Assembly (NCBI RefSeq): GCF_001881565.1
Contig: NZ_MPDJ01000001.1
Coordinates: forward strand, 1,689,234 to 1,753,233
Source of the DNA: Eisenbergiella tayi
GTDB taxonomy: Bacteria; Bacillota; Clostridia; Lachnospirales; Lachnospiraceae
Direction: 5' to 3'
DNA: 64,000 bases
The notes below the pieces were generated by a model, which did no database searches, was not told where the DNA came from, and was given only the letters and a program-made list of their open reading frames with translations. Position 1 is the first letter of the stretch. Each line of letters begins with the position of its first letter. Positions 32,975-42,199 of this stretch are shown piece after piece. The position numbers and the translations under genes were made by a program.

Positions 32975-33637
32975 TCAAAAATCCGAGATGGATTGTAGAC
33001 TCGTTTTATGCTCCGTCAGCCATTGCGGAAAACGCTGCTTCTCCATGATATAGATTTTTGTGCAATCCTGGTCGCCCAGTTCGGCCGTGTTATAGGCATC
33101 GCACAACAGGCCGGTATCATCAGCCATCACAAAGGAAGAGAGAAGATCCAGTAATTGCTTTTCCGATAAATTATCGTAATCGCGTATCCGCCTGTCGGGA
33201 AGTGCCCGGTCATAGACCTGGGCGAAACAGACAACGCAATCGCGGTAATACGGAAGTGGGTGTTCTCTTGCGTATTGATCAAGGACAAAATAGAGCGGGT
33301 CCAACAGGAACTCATCGCTTTGCCGCTGTTTGCGCTTTGGCAGCAAACAGGGCAGCGTCACCTCCAGCACCCTGTCCTCGCAGTTGACAGTGATGCCGTG
33401 CGTTGCACCGGCGGATTTGAGATAGTCACCTTTGCGGATGGTTGTGCTGGAATAAATCAGATGCCGCAGCCGGCAGGCAATCCGCTCTGCCCGTAAAGCG
33501 GCATCTATGGAAAGTGTTTCATAGTTGTCGGGGTAACGCTGGATGTCAGTGGTGTCCAGCGCGTACAGCGCATTACTCAGACGGGATATATCGTCGAGAA
33601 TGCTTCCAATGCGGTGGGATATTAGTTTTCGATCCAA
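32975..33637 (-). CDS. DUF6100 family protein
   Basis: A 220-residue protein beginning with a TTG start (MDRKLISHRIGSILDDISRL) 7 nt after AGGAGG. The order of motifs fits DUF6100 of clostridial elements: AALRAERIACRLRHLIYSS, LEVTLPCLLPKRK, YAREHPLPYYRDCVVCFAQV. The function is unknown, but the gene travels with DUF5697 and radical SAM genes inside T4SS operons, as here. Confidence 0.8.
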   Translation of the reverse strand: MDRKLISHRIGSILDDISRLSNALYALDTTDIQRYPDNYETLSIDAALRAERIACRLRHLIYSSTTIRKGDYLKSAGATHGITVNCEDRVLEVTLPCLLPKRKQRQSDEFLLDPLYFVLDQYAREHPLPYYRDCVVCFAQVYDRALPDRRIRDYDNLSEKQLLDLLSSFVMADDTGLLCDAYNTAELGDQDCTKIYIMEKQRFPQWLTEHKTSLQSISDF

Positions 33638-34165
33638 TCATGTGCCTCCTGCTTTCTTGAAATAATTTGTCTGGCCTTCCTCGTCTACAGTACAAAATCC
33701 GGATATGCCCGGACAGTCGATTTGGGCGATTTGCGCCGGAGTATCGACCAGCATGATACGGCGGCTTCCCCCTTTGTTGCCCCGCAGAGCATGGCAGACA
33801 AGTGCCTCCTGCCCGGCGGCAATATAAGCAATCTCATATAATTCACCGTCGGCAAAAAACACGAGTTTAACGGGAAAATCAGCCGGAGCGTGGTAATCTA
33901 CCTGCCGGATGAAGTCCAGCAGGACCCACACTGCCCGGACAAGCGCATGGTCAGTTTTTGGTGTTTGCCCTGCCAGGAAATAACCACCGCCGTCTGTTTG
34001 AAAAATGCGGCCCTGCCTCTCCAAATGAGAGAGCAGGGCCTTTGTAGTATCTTCTTTGCCAGGGTGAAAACAAAGAAGCTGGTGTTCACAGAGGCCGGGG
34101 TACATCGTCACGATCCGTAGCAAGTCCGTAGCCTCGTTCCCATAGATTTCAGCCCTGGTCTTCAT
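33638..34165 (-). CDS. DUF5697 family protein
   Basis: The start at 34165 (MKTRAEIYGNEATDLLRI) follows AAAGGAGGTGA. The first 70 residues look like a winged helix (CEHQLLCFHPGKEDTTKALL), and the second half contains FPVKLVFFADGELYEIAYIA and DCPGISGFCTVDEEG, as in DUF5697 proteins. The end overlaps the DUF6100 start region. A DNA-binding role is possible. A short terminator-like hairpin (34180-34206) precedes it. Confidence 0.8.
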   Translation of the reverse strand: MKTRAEIYGNEATDLLRIVTMYPGLCEHQLLCFHPGKEDTTKALLSHLERQGRIFQTDGGGYFLAGQTPKTDHALVRAVWVLLDFIRQVDYHAPADFPVKLVFFADGELYEIAYIAAGQEALVCHALRGNKGGSRRIMLVDTPAQIAQIDCPGISGFCTVDEEGQTNYFKKAGGT

Positions 34166-34179
34166 GGGGCTCACCTCCT

Positions 34180-34206
34180 TTATTAAAGGCGCCAATCAGA
34201 CGCCTT
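34180..34206 (-). terminator. Short hairpin before the DUF5697 gene
   Basis: AAGGCG pairs with CGCCTT across a UCUGAUUGG loop and is followed on the minus strand by TAATAAAGGAGG. The U-run is weak. Confidence 0.5.
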
Positions 34207-34403
34207 CAAAGCGCATTGTTAAATAGGAATTGTGGAAAGACGCCATTAGAGCGTCAATCCGGCGTTTTTCGAGAATAGTAGGAAAAAAAGGCGTCTTATA
34301 GGCGTATTGGAACTGTCAATGATGCGTTTTCCGGAGATTACAGCAATCCTCTTTATTGGGATTTACAAAATCCCTCCAGAATTGATAGTGTTCCGTTACA
34401 TCT
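34207..34403 (-). promoter_or_regulatory. Regulatory gap rich in GGCGTC/GACGCC motifs
   Basis: About 200 nt between the radical SAM gene and DUF5697 have no gene. The motif core GGCGT or GACGC occurs in both orientations at 34239, 34251, 34261, 34290 and 34301 and also in the hairpin at 34188-34204. A possible promoter TTGACG, 17 bp, CACAAT lies across the second copy. Confidence 0.4.
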
Positions 34404-35156
34404 TCACAGATTGTCTTCTGCGGAATATGGATTTTTTTCCACGATCCGCTGCTTTTCTTTCAAAGGAAGATGATAGTAGCCTCCCTGCCGCACGGTATAT
34501 TTAGAGAAATCAACACCCCGAAACCACTGCTTAATCCACGAATTGACGCGCAGAAATTCAACCACACACCGCTCAATTCCCAAATCATTCAGCTTGTCGA
34601 AATCCATGTATTCCTCGATGATGGGGCTTAATCGGATTGCCACATCATACCCTTCCGCTTGCAGAGCCTGAATTGCGCGGATGCGCTGGCTGGGAGGACT
34701 GGCCTTTTCAAATTGGGCGGTTTGTGCATCGTCCAGGCAGGTCACGGTAATTTGAATATGGGCCAGTTCCTTGTCCAAGATCTCTAAATACTCCGGGGCA
34801 GCGGGAAGTGCAGACTTCGTGACGATGAGATAGCTTACCCTGCATAGATTCATCTCCTGGATGGTCTGGTAGGTAGTGCGGTACTGGAGTTCACAGGGCT
34901 GAAAACAGTCTGTCATGCCTCCAAGCCTGATGATGCTTCCGGATGGGAGACTGCGGATTTTCCGCCGGACCTTTTCAATGTCTGCAACACGAGGATGCGC
35001 CGCATCCCATAATCCACGAAAATGAAGCAATGAACGGGCATAGCAGTAGTTACAGTTGTGTTGACAGCCGCAGCCGTAAGTATCTAAACGGGTGTTATAT
35101 TTGCATTTGTCGCCTTCATTGCCTCCAACTTGCTTAAAGAAACTCTTAAACTCGCT
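34404..35156 (-). pseudogene. SPL-type radical SAM gene without a start codon
   Basis: The frame encodes the radical SAM cluster motif CGCQHNCNYCYAR (CX3CX2C) followed by LLHFRGLWDA and a spore-photoproduct-lyase-like body (IIRLGGMTDCFQP, YLIVTKSALP). Reading upstream, SEFKSFFKQVGGNEGDKCKY is intact and then meets TAA at 35157-35159, with no ATG, GTG or TTG before the cluster motif. A GAGGTGAT site stands at the expected place. The only canonical start (TTG at 35030) would lose the iron-sulfur motif. Either start-codon loss or a non-canonical start applies. Confidence 0.7.
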
Positions 35157-35307
35157 TTATATCACCTCTAAATTCATTGTTTGATTACTTTATTGTCGAA
35201 TACATTGGACTCACCTCATATAAAATTCTAAATGGTTGCGGAGGACGGTACTGCCCCGCCGTCTGTTGGTAAAGCATCCAACCATGTTCTTTACACTACT
35301 CCGCGCA
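35157..35307 (-). other. Leader with two six-codon frames
   Basis: ATG at 35205 opens MYSTIK-stop behind GAGGTGAG, and ATG at 35177 opens MNLEVI-stop, whose stop is the TAA abutting the radical SAM frame. These may be leader peptides. Nothing else is seen here. Confidence 0.4.
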
Positions 35308-35334
35308 ATAAAGGGAGGCGCTTCCGCACCTCCC
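35308..35334 (-). terminator. Terminator upstream of the radical SAM gene, after VirB4
   Basis: GGGAGGNGC pairs with GCNCCTCCC around GGAA and is followed on the minus strand by TTTATTGC. It lies 15 nt past the VirB4 stop. Confidence 0.75.
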
Positions 35335-35348
35335 AGAGAAAATGCCTT

Positions 35349-38300
35349 TTAAGCGGAATCAGCTTGTTCTTGGCGCTTGCGCTCCAAAAGCTCCCGCAGT
35401 TCCCTGCGGTCTGTGGTTATGAGATCTTTTTCCAATGGACTGGCCTTGAACTCCACCATGATATTGTTGTTATTGGTGGAGATCAGACCGCTGCCGCGCT
35501 CAAAGTGTGTGACCTCCATCGTTTCTGCGTCAGAGAGATGGAGGGTTTCCTGGACACGCTCCGCTTCGTCATCCTCCAGATTGAGAATGATCTTAGTCTT
35601 GCTGTTGTTGATGATGCCTTTCCCGAAACGGCCTTCGTCCAGATTGAAAAAGTCGTTAAGGTCCTGGCTGGCGCAGATCGCTGATCCACCGAAGCCGCGA
35701 ATCGTCTTGAAAATTTCCAAAACGAAATCACCGGCCAGCCTGGTACCCGTGGCGCCTGCGCCGGAAAGAAGCTGCCAGCACTCGTCAATAAAAATGGCTT
35801 TTTCCTCGGTGCGGTCAGCTTTGGCGCGGTCCCAAACGAAATCAAGGGCCACGAACATCCCCACAGTCAGCAAATCACCAGTAAGCGAGGAAATATCCAG
35901 TACGGTGTACTTATTATCCAGCCGCACATTGGTCTGCTTGTTAAAGGTACTGGCGGAGCCATTCACCAGACGGTTGAGGATATGGGCCATGCGAGTGGTT
36001 TCCGGGGCGGCCTTCAAAATCTCATATAAATCGCCCAGCACCGGCATCTCCCGGTAGTAGCCCGGATTGGCCGGGTCTTCCAATGAGGCGTTGTCATGAG
36101 TGATACCTTTGGAATTGTAGGTGCGGATCAGAGCCTCATCCAACAGCTGTCGTTCCTCGTGAGACATATCAGGGATCAACAGACTGAAAAATATGTGGAG
36201 TTGCTGGATTTTGGCGGCCAGTTCGGAGAGCTGGATTCCCGGCCCGTCCAGAAGCTCACTGACCGACCGATCCACCTTGCGGATCTCCATCACATTGATG
36301 CAGTGCGGGCTGGCCGGGGAAATCTGGATAAACTCCCCGCCTACATTGGCACAGGCACGGTGGAATTCGTGCCCCTTCAACGGTGCAATGATGAAAACGG
36401 GAATGTTTTTCCGCCTCATTCTTAACGCCATGAGCTGCATCGTAAAGGTCTTGCCTGCGCCGCTGGTACCCAGGATCGCCATATTGGCGTTCTTGTAAAT
36501 CGCAGAGTTGAAAATATCCACGATGATGAGGGAACTGTTATATTTGTTGACCCCCAGAAGGATTCCATTGTCATCGCACATCTCAAACGAAGTGAACGGA
36601 TAGCAGCTGGCCGCGCCTCCAGTCAACAGGTTGCGCTTACCACGCTCGAACAGTCCCTTTTCCATGGAAACCAGCGGGAGGGCAGAACAAAATGCCTGCT
36701 CCTCCCGAAAATGGCAGTTGCAGACATCCATATCCTGCGAAAGCAGGAGCTTTTTTATTTCGCTGGCCTTCCACTCCAGGTCCTCCACAGAAGGGGCAGT
36801 CACAGTAATCAACAAGTTGAGATAATAGAAATCTTCGTTATTCGCAAGGCCCTCCTTCAGAAAATAGCCGCTCCGAATAGCGCCGTCTATATCATCGAAG
36901 TCCGTGTTCGTGTCGCTGGCATCCTTGATTTTTGACCGGTTGATGCGGAGCTGCTGGCCGACCCGCTGAATAATGCGCTCTTTGGGTTGGCGTGAAAGAA
37001 ACATATCGAGGTCAATGCCATCACCGGCATTGACGATCAAACTCAGCCAGCCCGCGGGCACCTGTGTTTTGTAACCATCTGATGGGACGAGCAGATAAGT
37101 ATAGTACAGCCCGTCTATGCAGAGATACCGTCCATGGGTGAAGTCGATGCTTTTGGGAGCAGCAAATTCAGCCGCCGGGATGCGGTCAATCTCGCCCTCC
37201 CGCCCCTTGTCGAGATACTGTGCCACAATTTCCTGTGCCCGTACCGACAGGGGCTTGACCGCACTTTCATTTCGGCACAACAAATTATAGAAAACATCTA
37301 CGGTAAATTCGTCCTCGTTTTCGTGGACAACGACCTCGTTGCCGCATTGACGCAGGTAATTGGATGCCGTGTGGACAGCACTTTGGAGAGATTGGATTGC
37401 CTCATCTTCCTGTTCGGAGCGCCGGGTATTGGCCCAGGGCTCATACTCGAAAATCAGGAAAAACCGCCGGGTCACAGCTTCCCGGGAGCCGACCTGCTGC
37501 ACAAAGTTCAGGTAATCCTCCTGCATCAAGCGGCACTGCTCGTTTTCCTCATGGGCCATCTCCTGGCGCACCGTGTCCAGGTGGCGGTTGATGTCCGCAC
37601 GGCGGGTCAGAACCTTGATTTGGAGCTTGATGGGCGAGATCTTCAGGTACGAAACGAAGGAGTAGATGATATTCCTCTGTTCCCGGGCGCTGCGCAGCAT
37701 AAAGTTGATGGGGACAACTTCGACCACCTTGACAAAGCGATGGTCTTTGGTATAGATAATGCCGTTCTCCACTTTCTCAATGGGCAGATAATCCGCCACT
37801 GGATTGAGGCAGGCGGGCTTCTGCTCCTTGACACGGGCGGGGCGTTTGGGCAGGCGTTCCTTTTCATGGCGCTTTTTTGCGTTCTTTTTTGCCTTATTGC
37901 CCTTGGCAGGACGATCCTTTTTAGCATTTTTCTTGGGCCGGAGCTTTTCACGGATTTCATATCCGCGGACTTCATCAAACTCAGCGGGGAAATCTGCTTC
38001 ACCAGACCGCCGGCGCTTCGGCGCCTTGGGCTTTCTCTCCTTTGGAGGCTTCTGTTTGAGATGCTTGCCGGCTGATTTGGAGGGAGCCGTTTTTTCACAG
38101 GGCTGTTCACCGTCACCGCCGACAACGCGGCGATTCCGCAGGTATTTCAGAAAAGTGATCAGAAACTGCGAGAGACTTTCCCCTGAAATGCCAATGAGGG
38201 CAACCAATGCCACCGGGAGCGCAGTCAGGCATAAAGCAATAATGCGGGCGGTCAGCCCAAATGGAAGGCACAAAAAAACCGGCGTCCCAATGGCAAGTGC

Positions 38301-38414
38301 CAGGATGCCGGCTTCAATCACATTCCGCGCACGGAACATACCGCCAAAAAAAGTGCCTGTTTCTATGAAGTTCGGCGGTATGATATAAATATCATGGTCA
38401 TTCTTGTTGCTCAT
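35349..38414 (-). CDS. virB4: PrgI-VirB4 fusion, T4SS ATPase
   Basis: At 1021 residues this is a CD1110-type VirB4. Residues 1-100 form a PrgI-like domain with two membrane segments (ARNVIEAGILALAIGTPVFL). A very basic Lys/Pro-rich linker (residues 100-200) follows, then the VirB4 N-domain, Walker A LGTSGAGKTFTMQL near 648, and Walker B IFIDECWQLL near 876, with QDLNDFFN after it. It energises DNA export and substrate transfer at the inner membrane. The PrgI fusion stands in for VirB3. The gene is within the T4SS operon. Confidence 0.95.
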   Translation of the reverse strand: MSNKNDHDIYIIPPNFIETGTFFGGMFRARNVIEAGILALAIGTPVFLCLPFGLTARIIALCLTALPVALVALIGISGESLSQFLITFLKYLRNRRVVGGDGEQPCEKTAPSKSAGKHLKQKPPKERKPKAPKRRRSGEADFPAEFDEVRGYEIREKLRPKKNAKKDRPAKGNKAKKNAKKRHEKERLPKRPARVKEQKPACLNPVADYLPIEKVENGIIYTKDHRFVKVVEVVPINFMLRSAREQRNIIYSFVSYLKISPIKLQIKVLTRRADINRHLDTVRQEMAHEENEQCRLMQEDYLNFVQQVGSREAVTRRFFLIFEYEPWANTRRSEQEDEAIQSLQSAVHTASNYLRQCGNEVVVHENEDEFTVDVFYNLLCRNESAVKPLSVRAQEIVAQYLDKGREGEIDRIPAAEFAAPKSIDFTHGRYLCIDGLYYTYLLVPSDGYKTQVPAGWLSLIVNAGDGIDLDMFLSRQPKERIIQRVGQQLRINRSKIKDASDTNTDFDDIDGAIRSGYFLKEGLANNEDFYYLNLLITVTAPSVEDLEWKASEIKKLLLSQDMDVCNCHFREEQAFCSALPLVSMEKGLFERGKRNLLTGGAASCYPFTSFEMCDDNGILLGVNKYNSSLIIVDIFNSAIYKNANMAILGTSGAGKTFTMQLMALRMRRKNIPVFIIAPLKGHEFHRACANVGGEFIQISPASPHCINVMEIRKVDRSVSELLDGPGIQLSELAAKIQQLHIFFSLLIPDMSHEERQLLDEALIRTYNSKGITHDNASLEDPANPGYYREMPVLGDLYEILKAAPETTRMAHILNRLVNGSASTFNKQTNVRLDNKYTVLDISSLTGDLLTVGMFVALDFVWDRAKADRTEEKAIFIDECWQLLSGAGATGTRLAGDFVLEIFKTIRGFGGSAICASQDLNDFFNLDEGRFGKGIINNSKTKIILNLEDDEAERVQETLHLSDAETMEVTHFERGSGLISTNNNNIMVEFKASPLEKDLITTDRRELRELLERKRQEQADSA

Positions 38415-38450
38415 GTATTACCTCGTTTCTGATGCCGGGGTGCGGTGCGG

Positions 38451-39827
38451 TCAGCCAATAATCCAGAAAGGACCGCCTGCTGCCGCACGGCGGCTTGCTT
38501 CATTTAAGATGATGGACAGATCCCACAACTGCCCGCTTCGCTTGTAACTGGCCGGGTCAGCCACCATGATCTGGCCGTCTTTTACGCCACGGAGAACAAT
38601 GAAGTGGCCGGATGAGGTAAAATGGCCTTCGGACATAATTGCCACGACCAGCTTGCCATCTGCGAGAGCGTCCAGAATCCGCTGGGGCTCGGAAGTCGTG
38701 CAGCCGGATACCGGAAGGCCCCATTCCTCCGCAGCAGCAGGGATCAATGCGTGATAAGAGCCGCTGCTTTTGCACCAATAGCCATTGTCATATGACCACT
38801 TTGCCATTTCCACCGGGTCTACCATATCGTCCGTGAGGGAGGAAACCACGATTGCCATGGCGGTGGGCCCGCACCCATAGCCGCCGATGTTATCGGTGCC
38901 ATAGGGTTGACTGGCATAGCGTTCATCCAGCTGATTGTAATAAACAACCGGGGTCCCGCCGTCGGTAAAGGTTACATCTCCAAGGGAGGGGATACTGTTC
39001 CCTGTCCACTCGTCCACATTTTGCAGCAGGCCGTCGCCTAAAAAGAGACTTAGGTTAGAGGCATAATCGGACGCCAGTTCTTTCTGCTCATCCGTAAGCG
39101 CGAAAACATGGTCGGCAAGATAAGACTCGCCGTTGTAGCGAATGGTATAGATCATCCAGATCTCGGTGGAGATGGTTTCCTCACCGGTCTCCGGATCTTC
39201 GGATGTGACCTCACGGCTCTCCCGCACACTGGTATAAGAGTATAGATGCTCTTTGTTCTCCCGCAGGACAGTGGACAGGTCATCCAGCGAAATGCTCTCA
39301 AAGTCTTCATCCCGGGCAGCGCAATACTGTGAAACGATGAGGTTGGCGTTGTAGACCAGGCCGGAAGAATAGGGGTTTTTGACCTCCATTTTGTCGGCGC
39401 CAGAAGAGGCAAAGTCCACTTCGATACGGGCCATCACATCATCCAGCGCCTCACCCAGAATGGCGTTGATGGCAAAGGTAATGTCGTTGGCGTTTTCTAC
39501 GATGGCGGTTTCGCTGTTGAGGATAGGCGTGTCAGGATCAGCTGGTGAAAAGGCATTGACCAGCCCTCCAAAAATCAGGCCGGGCAGCATCAGGAGGAAA
39601 AGGACAGGCAGCAAAAGCAGAATGGCAATGACGGCAATGATTTTGCCGATGTGCTTTCGGCCGGCCCAGACGGCCCCAGCCACAGCCCCATAGGGGCCGG
39701 CGGCGGCAGCGCCTTTCGCTGCTCCAGAGATGGCCTTGCCAGCTTTGATAGCGCCTTTGACCGTATGTGCGGCAGAGGCCGCAGCATCTACTGTTTCGGC
39801 GGAGCTGTTTTTTTGTTCTTCAGCCAT
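38451..39827 (-). CDS. T4SS C39-type cell-wall peptidase (CD1108-like)
   Basis: A 458-residue protein with an Ala-rich cytosolic start, one membrane segment (residues 63-92, IIAVIAILLLLPVLFLLML), an extracellular middle domain and a C-terminal C39-like papain fold: YGCGPTAMAIV holds the nucleophile Cys, HFIVLRGVKDG the His, and MVADPASYKR the Asp. In Gram-positive T4SS such enzymes open peptidoglycan or process surface protein at the mating channel. Its ATG overlaps the previous stop as TAATG. Confidence 0.85.
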   Translation of the reverse strand: MAEEQKNSSAETVDAAASAAHTVKGAIKAGKAISGAAKGAAAAGPYGAVAGAVWAGRKHIGKIIAVIAILLLLPVLFLLMLPGLIFGGLVNAFSPADPDTPILNSETAIVENANDITFAINAILGEALDDVMARIEVDFASSGADKMEVKNPYSSGLVYNANLIVSQYCAARDEDFESISLDDLSTVLRENKEHLYSYTSVRESREVTSEDPETGEETISTEIWMIYTIRYNGESYLADHVFALTDEQKELASDYASNLSLFLGDGLLQNVDEWTGNSIPSLGDVTFTDGGTPVVYYNQLDERYASQPYGTDNIGGYGCGPTAMAIVVSSLTDDMVDPVEMAKWSYDNGYWCKSSGSYHALIPAAAEEWGLPVSGCTTSEPQRILDALADGKLVVAIMSEGHFTSSGHFIVLRGVKDGQIMVADPASYKRSGQLWDLSIILNEASRRAAAGGPFWIIG

Positions 39828-40819
39828 TAGAGTTTGTCCTTTCTTTTGGGAGTAGGCGGCAGTTTCTTCACGATGGATTCGTGATAGGCAATCGAGCCGT
39901 CCGGTGCCATATAGGGGGATTTTTCAACCGCATCCGCGGCATACTGCTTATACCAGGCAGTACCATCTACAGCGTGAACGGTTGTGTATTGGCCTTCCGG
40001 CGCCACATACTGGTCTGCATGATACATACCAAAAGCGATGCCTTCTGGATGCTCCGGAGTGACTTCTGTGCCGGTAATGCGGCCGCCGCCAATCTCCACA
40101 TTCTGATAAGTGGGAATATTCTCGGCCCCGGGCTCCAATGCCGCATGACCCATGTAGGAATGCAGAGCTTCTACAGCTTTATCCCCGGTCATAGTTCCCA
40201 TCTGGGTGATACTCCCGGTAGCAACCGATCCTATGACATTGTTGGCAAAATTGCCTCCTTTGCTTACGGAGGAGGCGTAGATATGTCCACCGATGCCGCC
40301 TGCAGCGCCGCCGACCAGCCCACTTAATCCGGAGGGCTTGGCATCCGGGGGCGTTGTGGCCGTTTTGACCGCATTATTGGTAACATTCCTTTTAATCACG
40401 CCGGCCAAGCCACCGCTGGCAAAACCAGCGCCGAATCCAGCACCGCCTTTTCCGCCACCGTTTGCACGGACATGGGAGGAATGACTGCTGCGGCCTCCCG
40501 CAAAGTGATTGCTGGCAAAGCTCTTAAATCCGCTGAATCCCCTGGCCGCAATCATAGCCTCCGCCAGCATACTGCCTCCGGTATGGCCGACATTGACGCC
40601 CAGACTTGCCATAAAAGAATCGATCTTCTGTGATACTTTAAGAAATCCGATTGCGCACATAAACCAGATCAGCACATTCCCCGAAACGGCTTCTTTGCCT
40701 ACGGCGTCCACTTGTGCCTGGACTTCTTCCTCCGAAATAGCGAAAGCAGGCTGGCAGAACAGACAGGAGAGAGCTGCGACCATCAGCGCAAGGAACAAAA
40801 TTTTCTTGAGTCTTTTCAA
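39827..40819 (-). CDS. T4SS protein with signal peptide and Gly-rich body
   Basis: The start is TTG at 40819, 6 nt after AAGGAGG; no in-frame ATG gives a signal peptide. Residues 1-26 (KRLKKILFLALMVAALSCLF, then QPAFA) form a signal peptide, and residues 48-70 a membrane segment, followed by a Gly/Ser/Ala-rich low-complexity region and a C-terminal domain with IAFGMYHADQYVAPEGQYTT. It belongs to the VirB6/TrbL neighbourhood of clostridial elements and may form part of the channel. Function inferred from place. Confidence 0.72.
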   Translation of the reverse strand: MKRLKKILFLALMVAALSCLFCQPAFAISEEEVQAQVDAVGKEAVSGNVLIWFMCAIGFLKVSQKIDSFMASLGVNVGHTGGSMLAEAMIAARGFSGFKSFASNHFAGGRSSHSSHVRANGGGKGGAGFGAGFASGGLAGVIKRNVTNNAVKTATTPPDAKPSGLSGLVGGAAGGIGGHIYASSVSKGGNFANNVIGSVATGSITQMGTMTGDKAVEALHSYMGHAALEPGAENIPTYQNVEIGGGRITGTEVTPEHPEGIAFGMYHADQYVAPEGQYTTVHAVDGTAWYKQYAADAVEKSPYMAPDGSIAYHESIVKKLPPTPKRKDKL

Positions 40820-40830
40820 AATGGCCCTCC

Positions 40831-41541
40831 TTACAAAGAGAGCGGGTTGGAGATAAACGAACCAACCATGCTCGTGAACAGGCGCAGGCACCAGGCGTTC
40901 ATCAGCAGAAGAAAAATCTGACCGCCCAGCATCCGGCACCAGGATTTCCAGATGTTTGATGTTGTCTGGCTTGCCCCCATGGAAAAGGCTACTGGAGCCG
41001 TATAGACCAGCACGCCGAGCAATACATATCGCTCTGCCGCTTCCAGCAGCAACTTCAGGTAGTTCCACGCCAGAATGATGACTAAAATCAGAGTGATAAG
41101 GGCCACAGCCCCATTGGCGCACACCCCGATGATGACCAGCATGACAGAATTGAAATCCGCAAAACTGAGTGCCGGCAGCTCCGAATCCATAATCCAGTTA
41201 TACGGTGTGCCGCCGATGGTCAGGATCATGCTGACAATCTCATTGGAGAAGAACGCTAAAAGAATAAAAATGACGGACCGGATGCTCAATTTGAGCGGGT
41301 CTTCCGCTTCAATACCGGCTCCCAGGCCAAAGTTCTTGAACAGCTGCCACACCCAGTTAAGGAGAATGATACCGATGCCCAGTGCCACAAAAACGCTGTA
41401 CATCGTTTCGGCTGCGGGAAAGTAGCGCAGAAATACCGCCATATCGCAGCCCAGTGCCCCCAAAACCGAGGTGGTTATCAAGTCAAGGCCCGCCATGACC
41501 TGCTCTGCAATCCATTCAACAATGCCGTCCAGAATACCCAT
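40831..41541 (-). CDS. VirB6-like membrane protein (CD1112-type)
   Basis: A 236-residue protein with five or six membrane segments (residues 45-65, 85-110, 128-155, 170-190, 205-230) and a conserved-looking GILDGIVEWIAEQVMAGLDL start, matching the CD0415/CD1112 family of integrating conjugative elements, which are VirB6-like inner-membrane channel parts. It is tightly coupled with the genes on both sides. Confidence 0.85.
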   Translation of the reverse strand: MGILDGIVEWIAEQVMAGLDLITTSVLGALGCDMAVFLRYFPAAETMYSVFVALGIGIILLNWVWQLFKNFGLGAGIEAEDPLKLSIRSVIFILLAFFSNEIVSMILTIGGTPYNWIMDSELPALSFADFNSVMLVIIGVCANGAVALITLILVIILAWNYLKLLLEAAERYVLLGVLVYTAPVAFSMGASQTTSNIWKSWCRMLGGQIFLLLMNAWCLRLFTSMVGSFISNPLSL

Positions 41542-41581
41542 AGGTCATGCCTCCTTTCGTCGGGTATCAATGTGATGCCGA

Positions 41582-41977
41582 TCAACCTGCCCACTGACCA
41601 CCCTCAAAGAAGGGGACGATATAGGACATGATAAAGCCCAGACTGTTTAAGATGGCCCAGGTGATAACAATTCGTTTGAGCCAAGCTCTGCTTTCATCCA
41701 CCGTTTTACCAGAACGGGAGAAATTCATGAGCAGCAATGCTACCGAAGCGGTCACAATGGCCGCAATCGTGGAGATAGCGAGGATCTGCGTGTAGACATC
41801 CTGCATGATTTCTGTGGCCTTTGTCCAAACATCGGTTGCGGCAAAGGCCGGCTGGCTGAACATCAATGAGACGGTGGGACACAGAAACGCCATATAAGCG
41901 ATTCTGCCAATGGAAAAACGGCGCGGAGGGCTGGTATCGCCGTTTCGCTTTTGGTGAGGAATCTTGCGTTTTTTCAA
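41582..41977 (-). CDS. VirB2-like small membrane protein
   Basis: The best start is TTG at 41977, 8 nt after GGAGG. The 131-residue protein has a basic N-terminus, a first hydrophobic segment ending SQPAFA (signal cleavage around residue 45), then two membrane segments (residues 63-85 and 105-125) separated by a basic RSGKTVDESRAWLKR loop. That is the layout of VirB2/TrbC pilin-like subunits in Gram-positive T4SS. First gene of the T4SS operon, directly after two leader terminators. Confidence 0.75.
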   Translation of the reverse strand: MKKRKIPHQKRNGDTSPPRRFSIGRIAYMAFLCPTVSLMFSQPAFAATDVWTKATEIMQDVYTQILAISTIAAIVTASVALLLMNFSRSGKTVDESRAWLKRIVITWAILNSLGFIMSYIVPFFEGGQWAG

Positions 41978-42015
41978 TTTTCGGACCTCCAATCCAAATG
42001 TAATATGCGGGACTC

Positions 42016-42059
42016 AAACAAAAGAGGAGCCCGCAGCTCTTGTAATAGATGCGGGCTCC
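42016..42059 (-). terminator. Second leader terminator of the T4SS operon
   Basis: A perfect 10-bp stem (GGAGCCCGCA with TGCGGGCTCC) is followed on the minus strand by TCTTTTGTTTG, just before the first gene's ribosome site. Confidence 0.88.
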
Positions 42060-42087
42060 CTCCCCAATCGGCCGGTCATTAGGGCAG

Positions 42088-42112
42088 CAAAAAAGCACCT
42101 TGAAAAAGGTGC
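42088..42112 (-). terminator. First leader terminator of the T4SS operon
   Basis: GCACCTT pairs with AAGGTGC around a 4-nt loop and is followed on the minus strand by TTTTTTGC. It lies about 40 nt after the predicted transcription start. Confidence 0.85.
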
Positions 42113-42158
42113 CGTTCACTGCCTGCATTCAGTTTTGGGTGCAAGTTTGAGCATATTC

Positions 42159-42187
42159 AGTTTAGCACACCAGGATTTACGGCTCAA
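42159..42187 (-). promoter_or_regulatory. Promoter of the T4SS operon (P2)
   Basis: TTGAGC (42182-42187), 17-bp spacer, TAAACT (42159-42164). The 20-nt block at 42173-42192 is identical to 26084-26103 in P1. Confidence 0.78.
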
Positions 42188-42199
42188 GGGCAGGAATGC

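Noticed and set aside
26681..35159. TAA used as a sense codon
   Set aside because: Two interrupted genes contain in-frame TAA, but many intact genes here end in TAA, so recoding is not supported.
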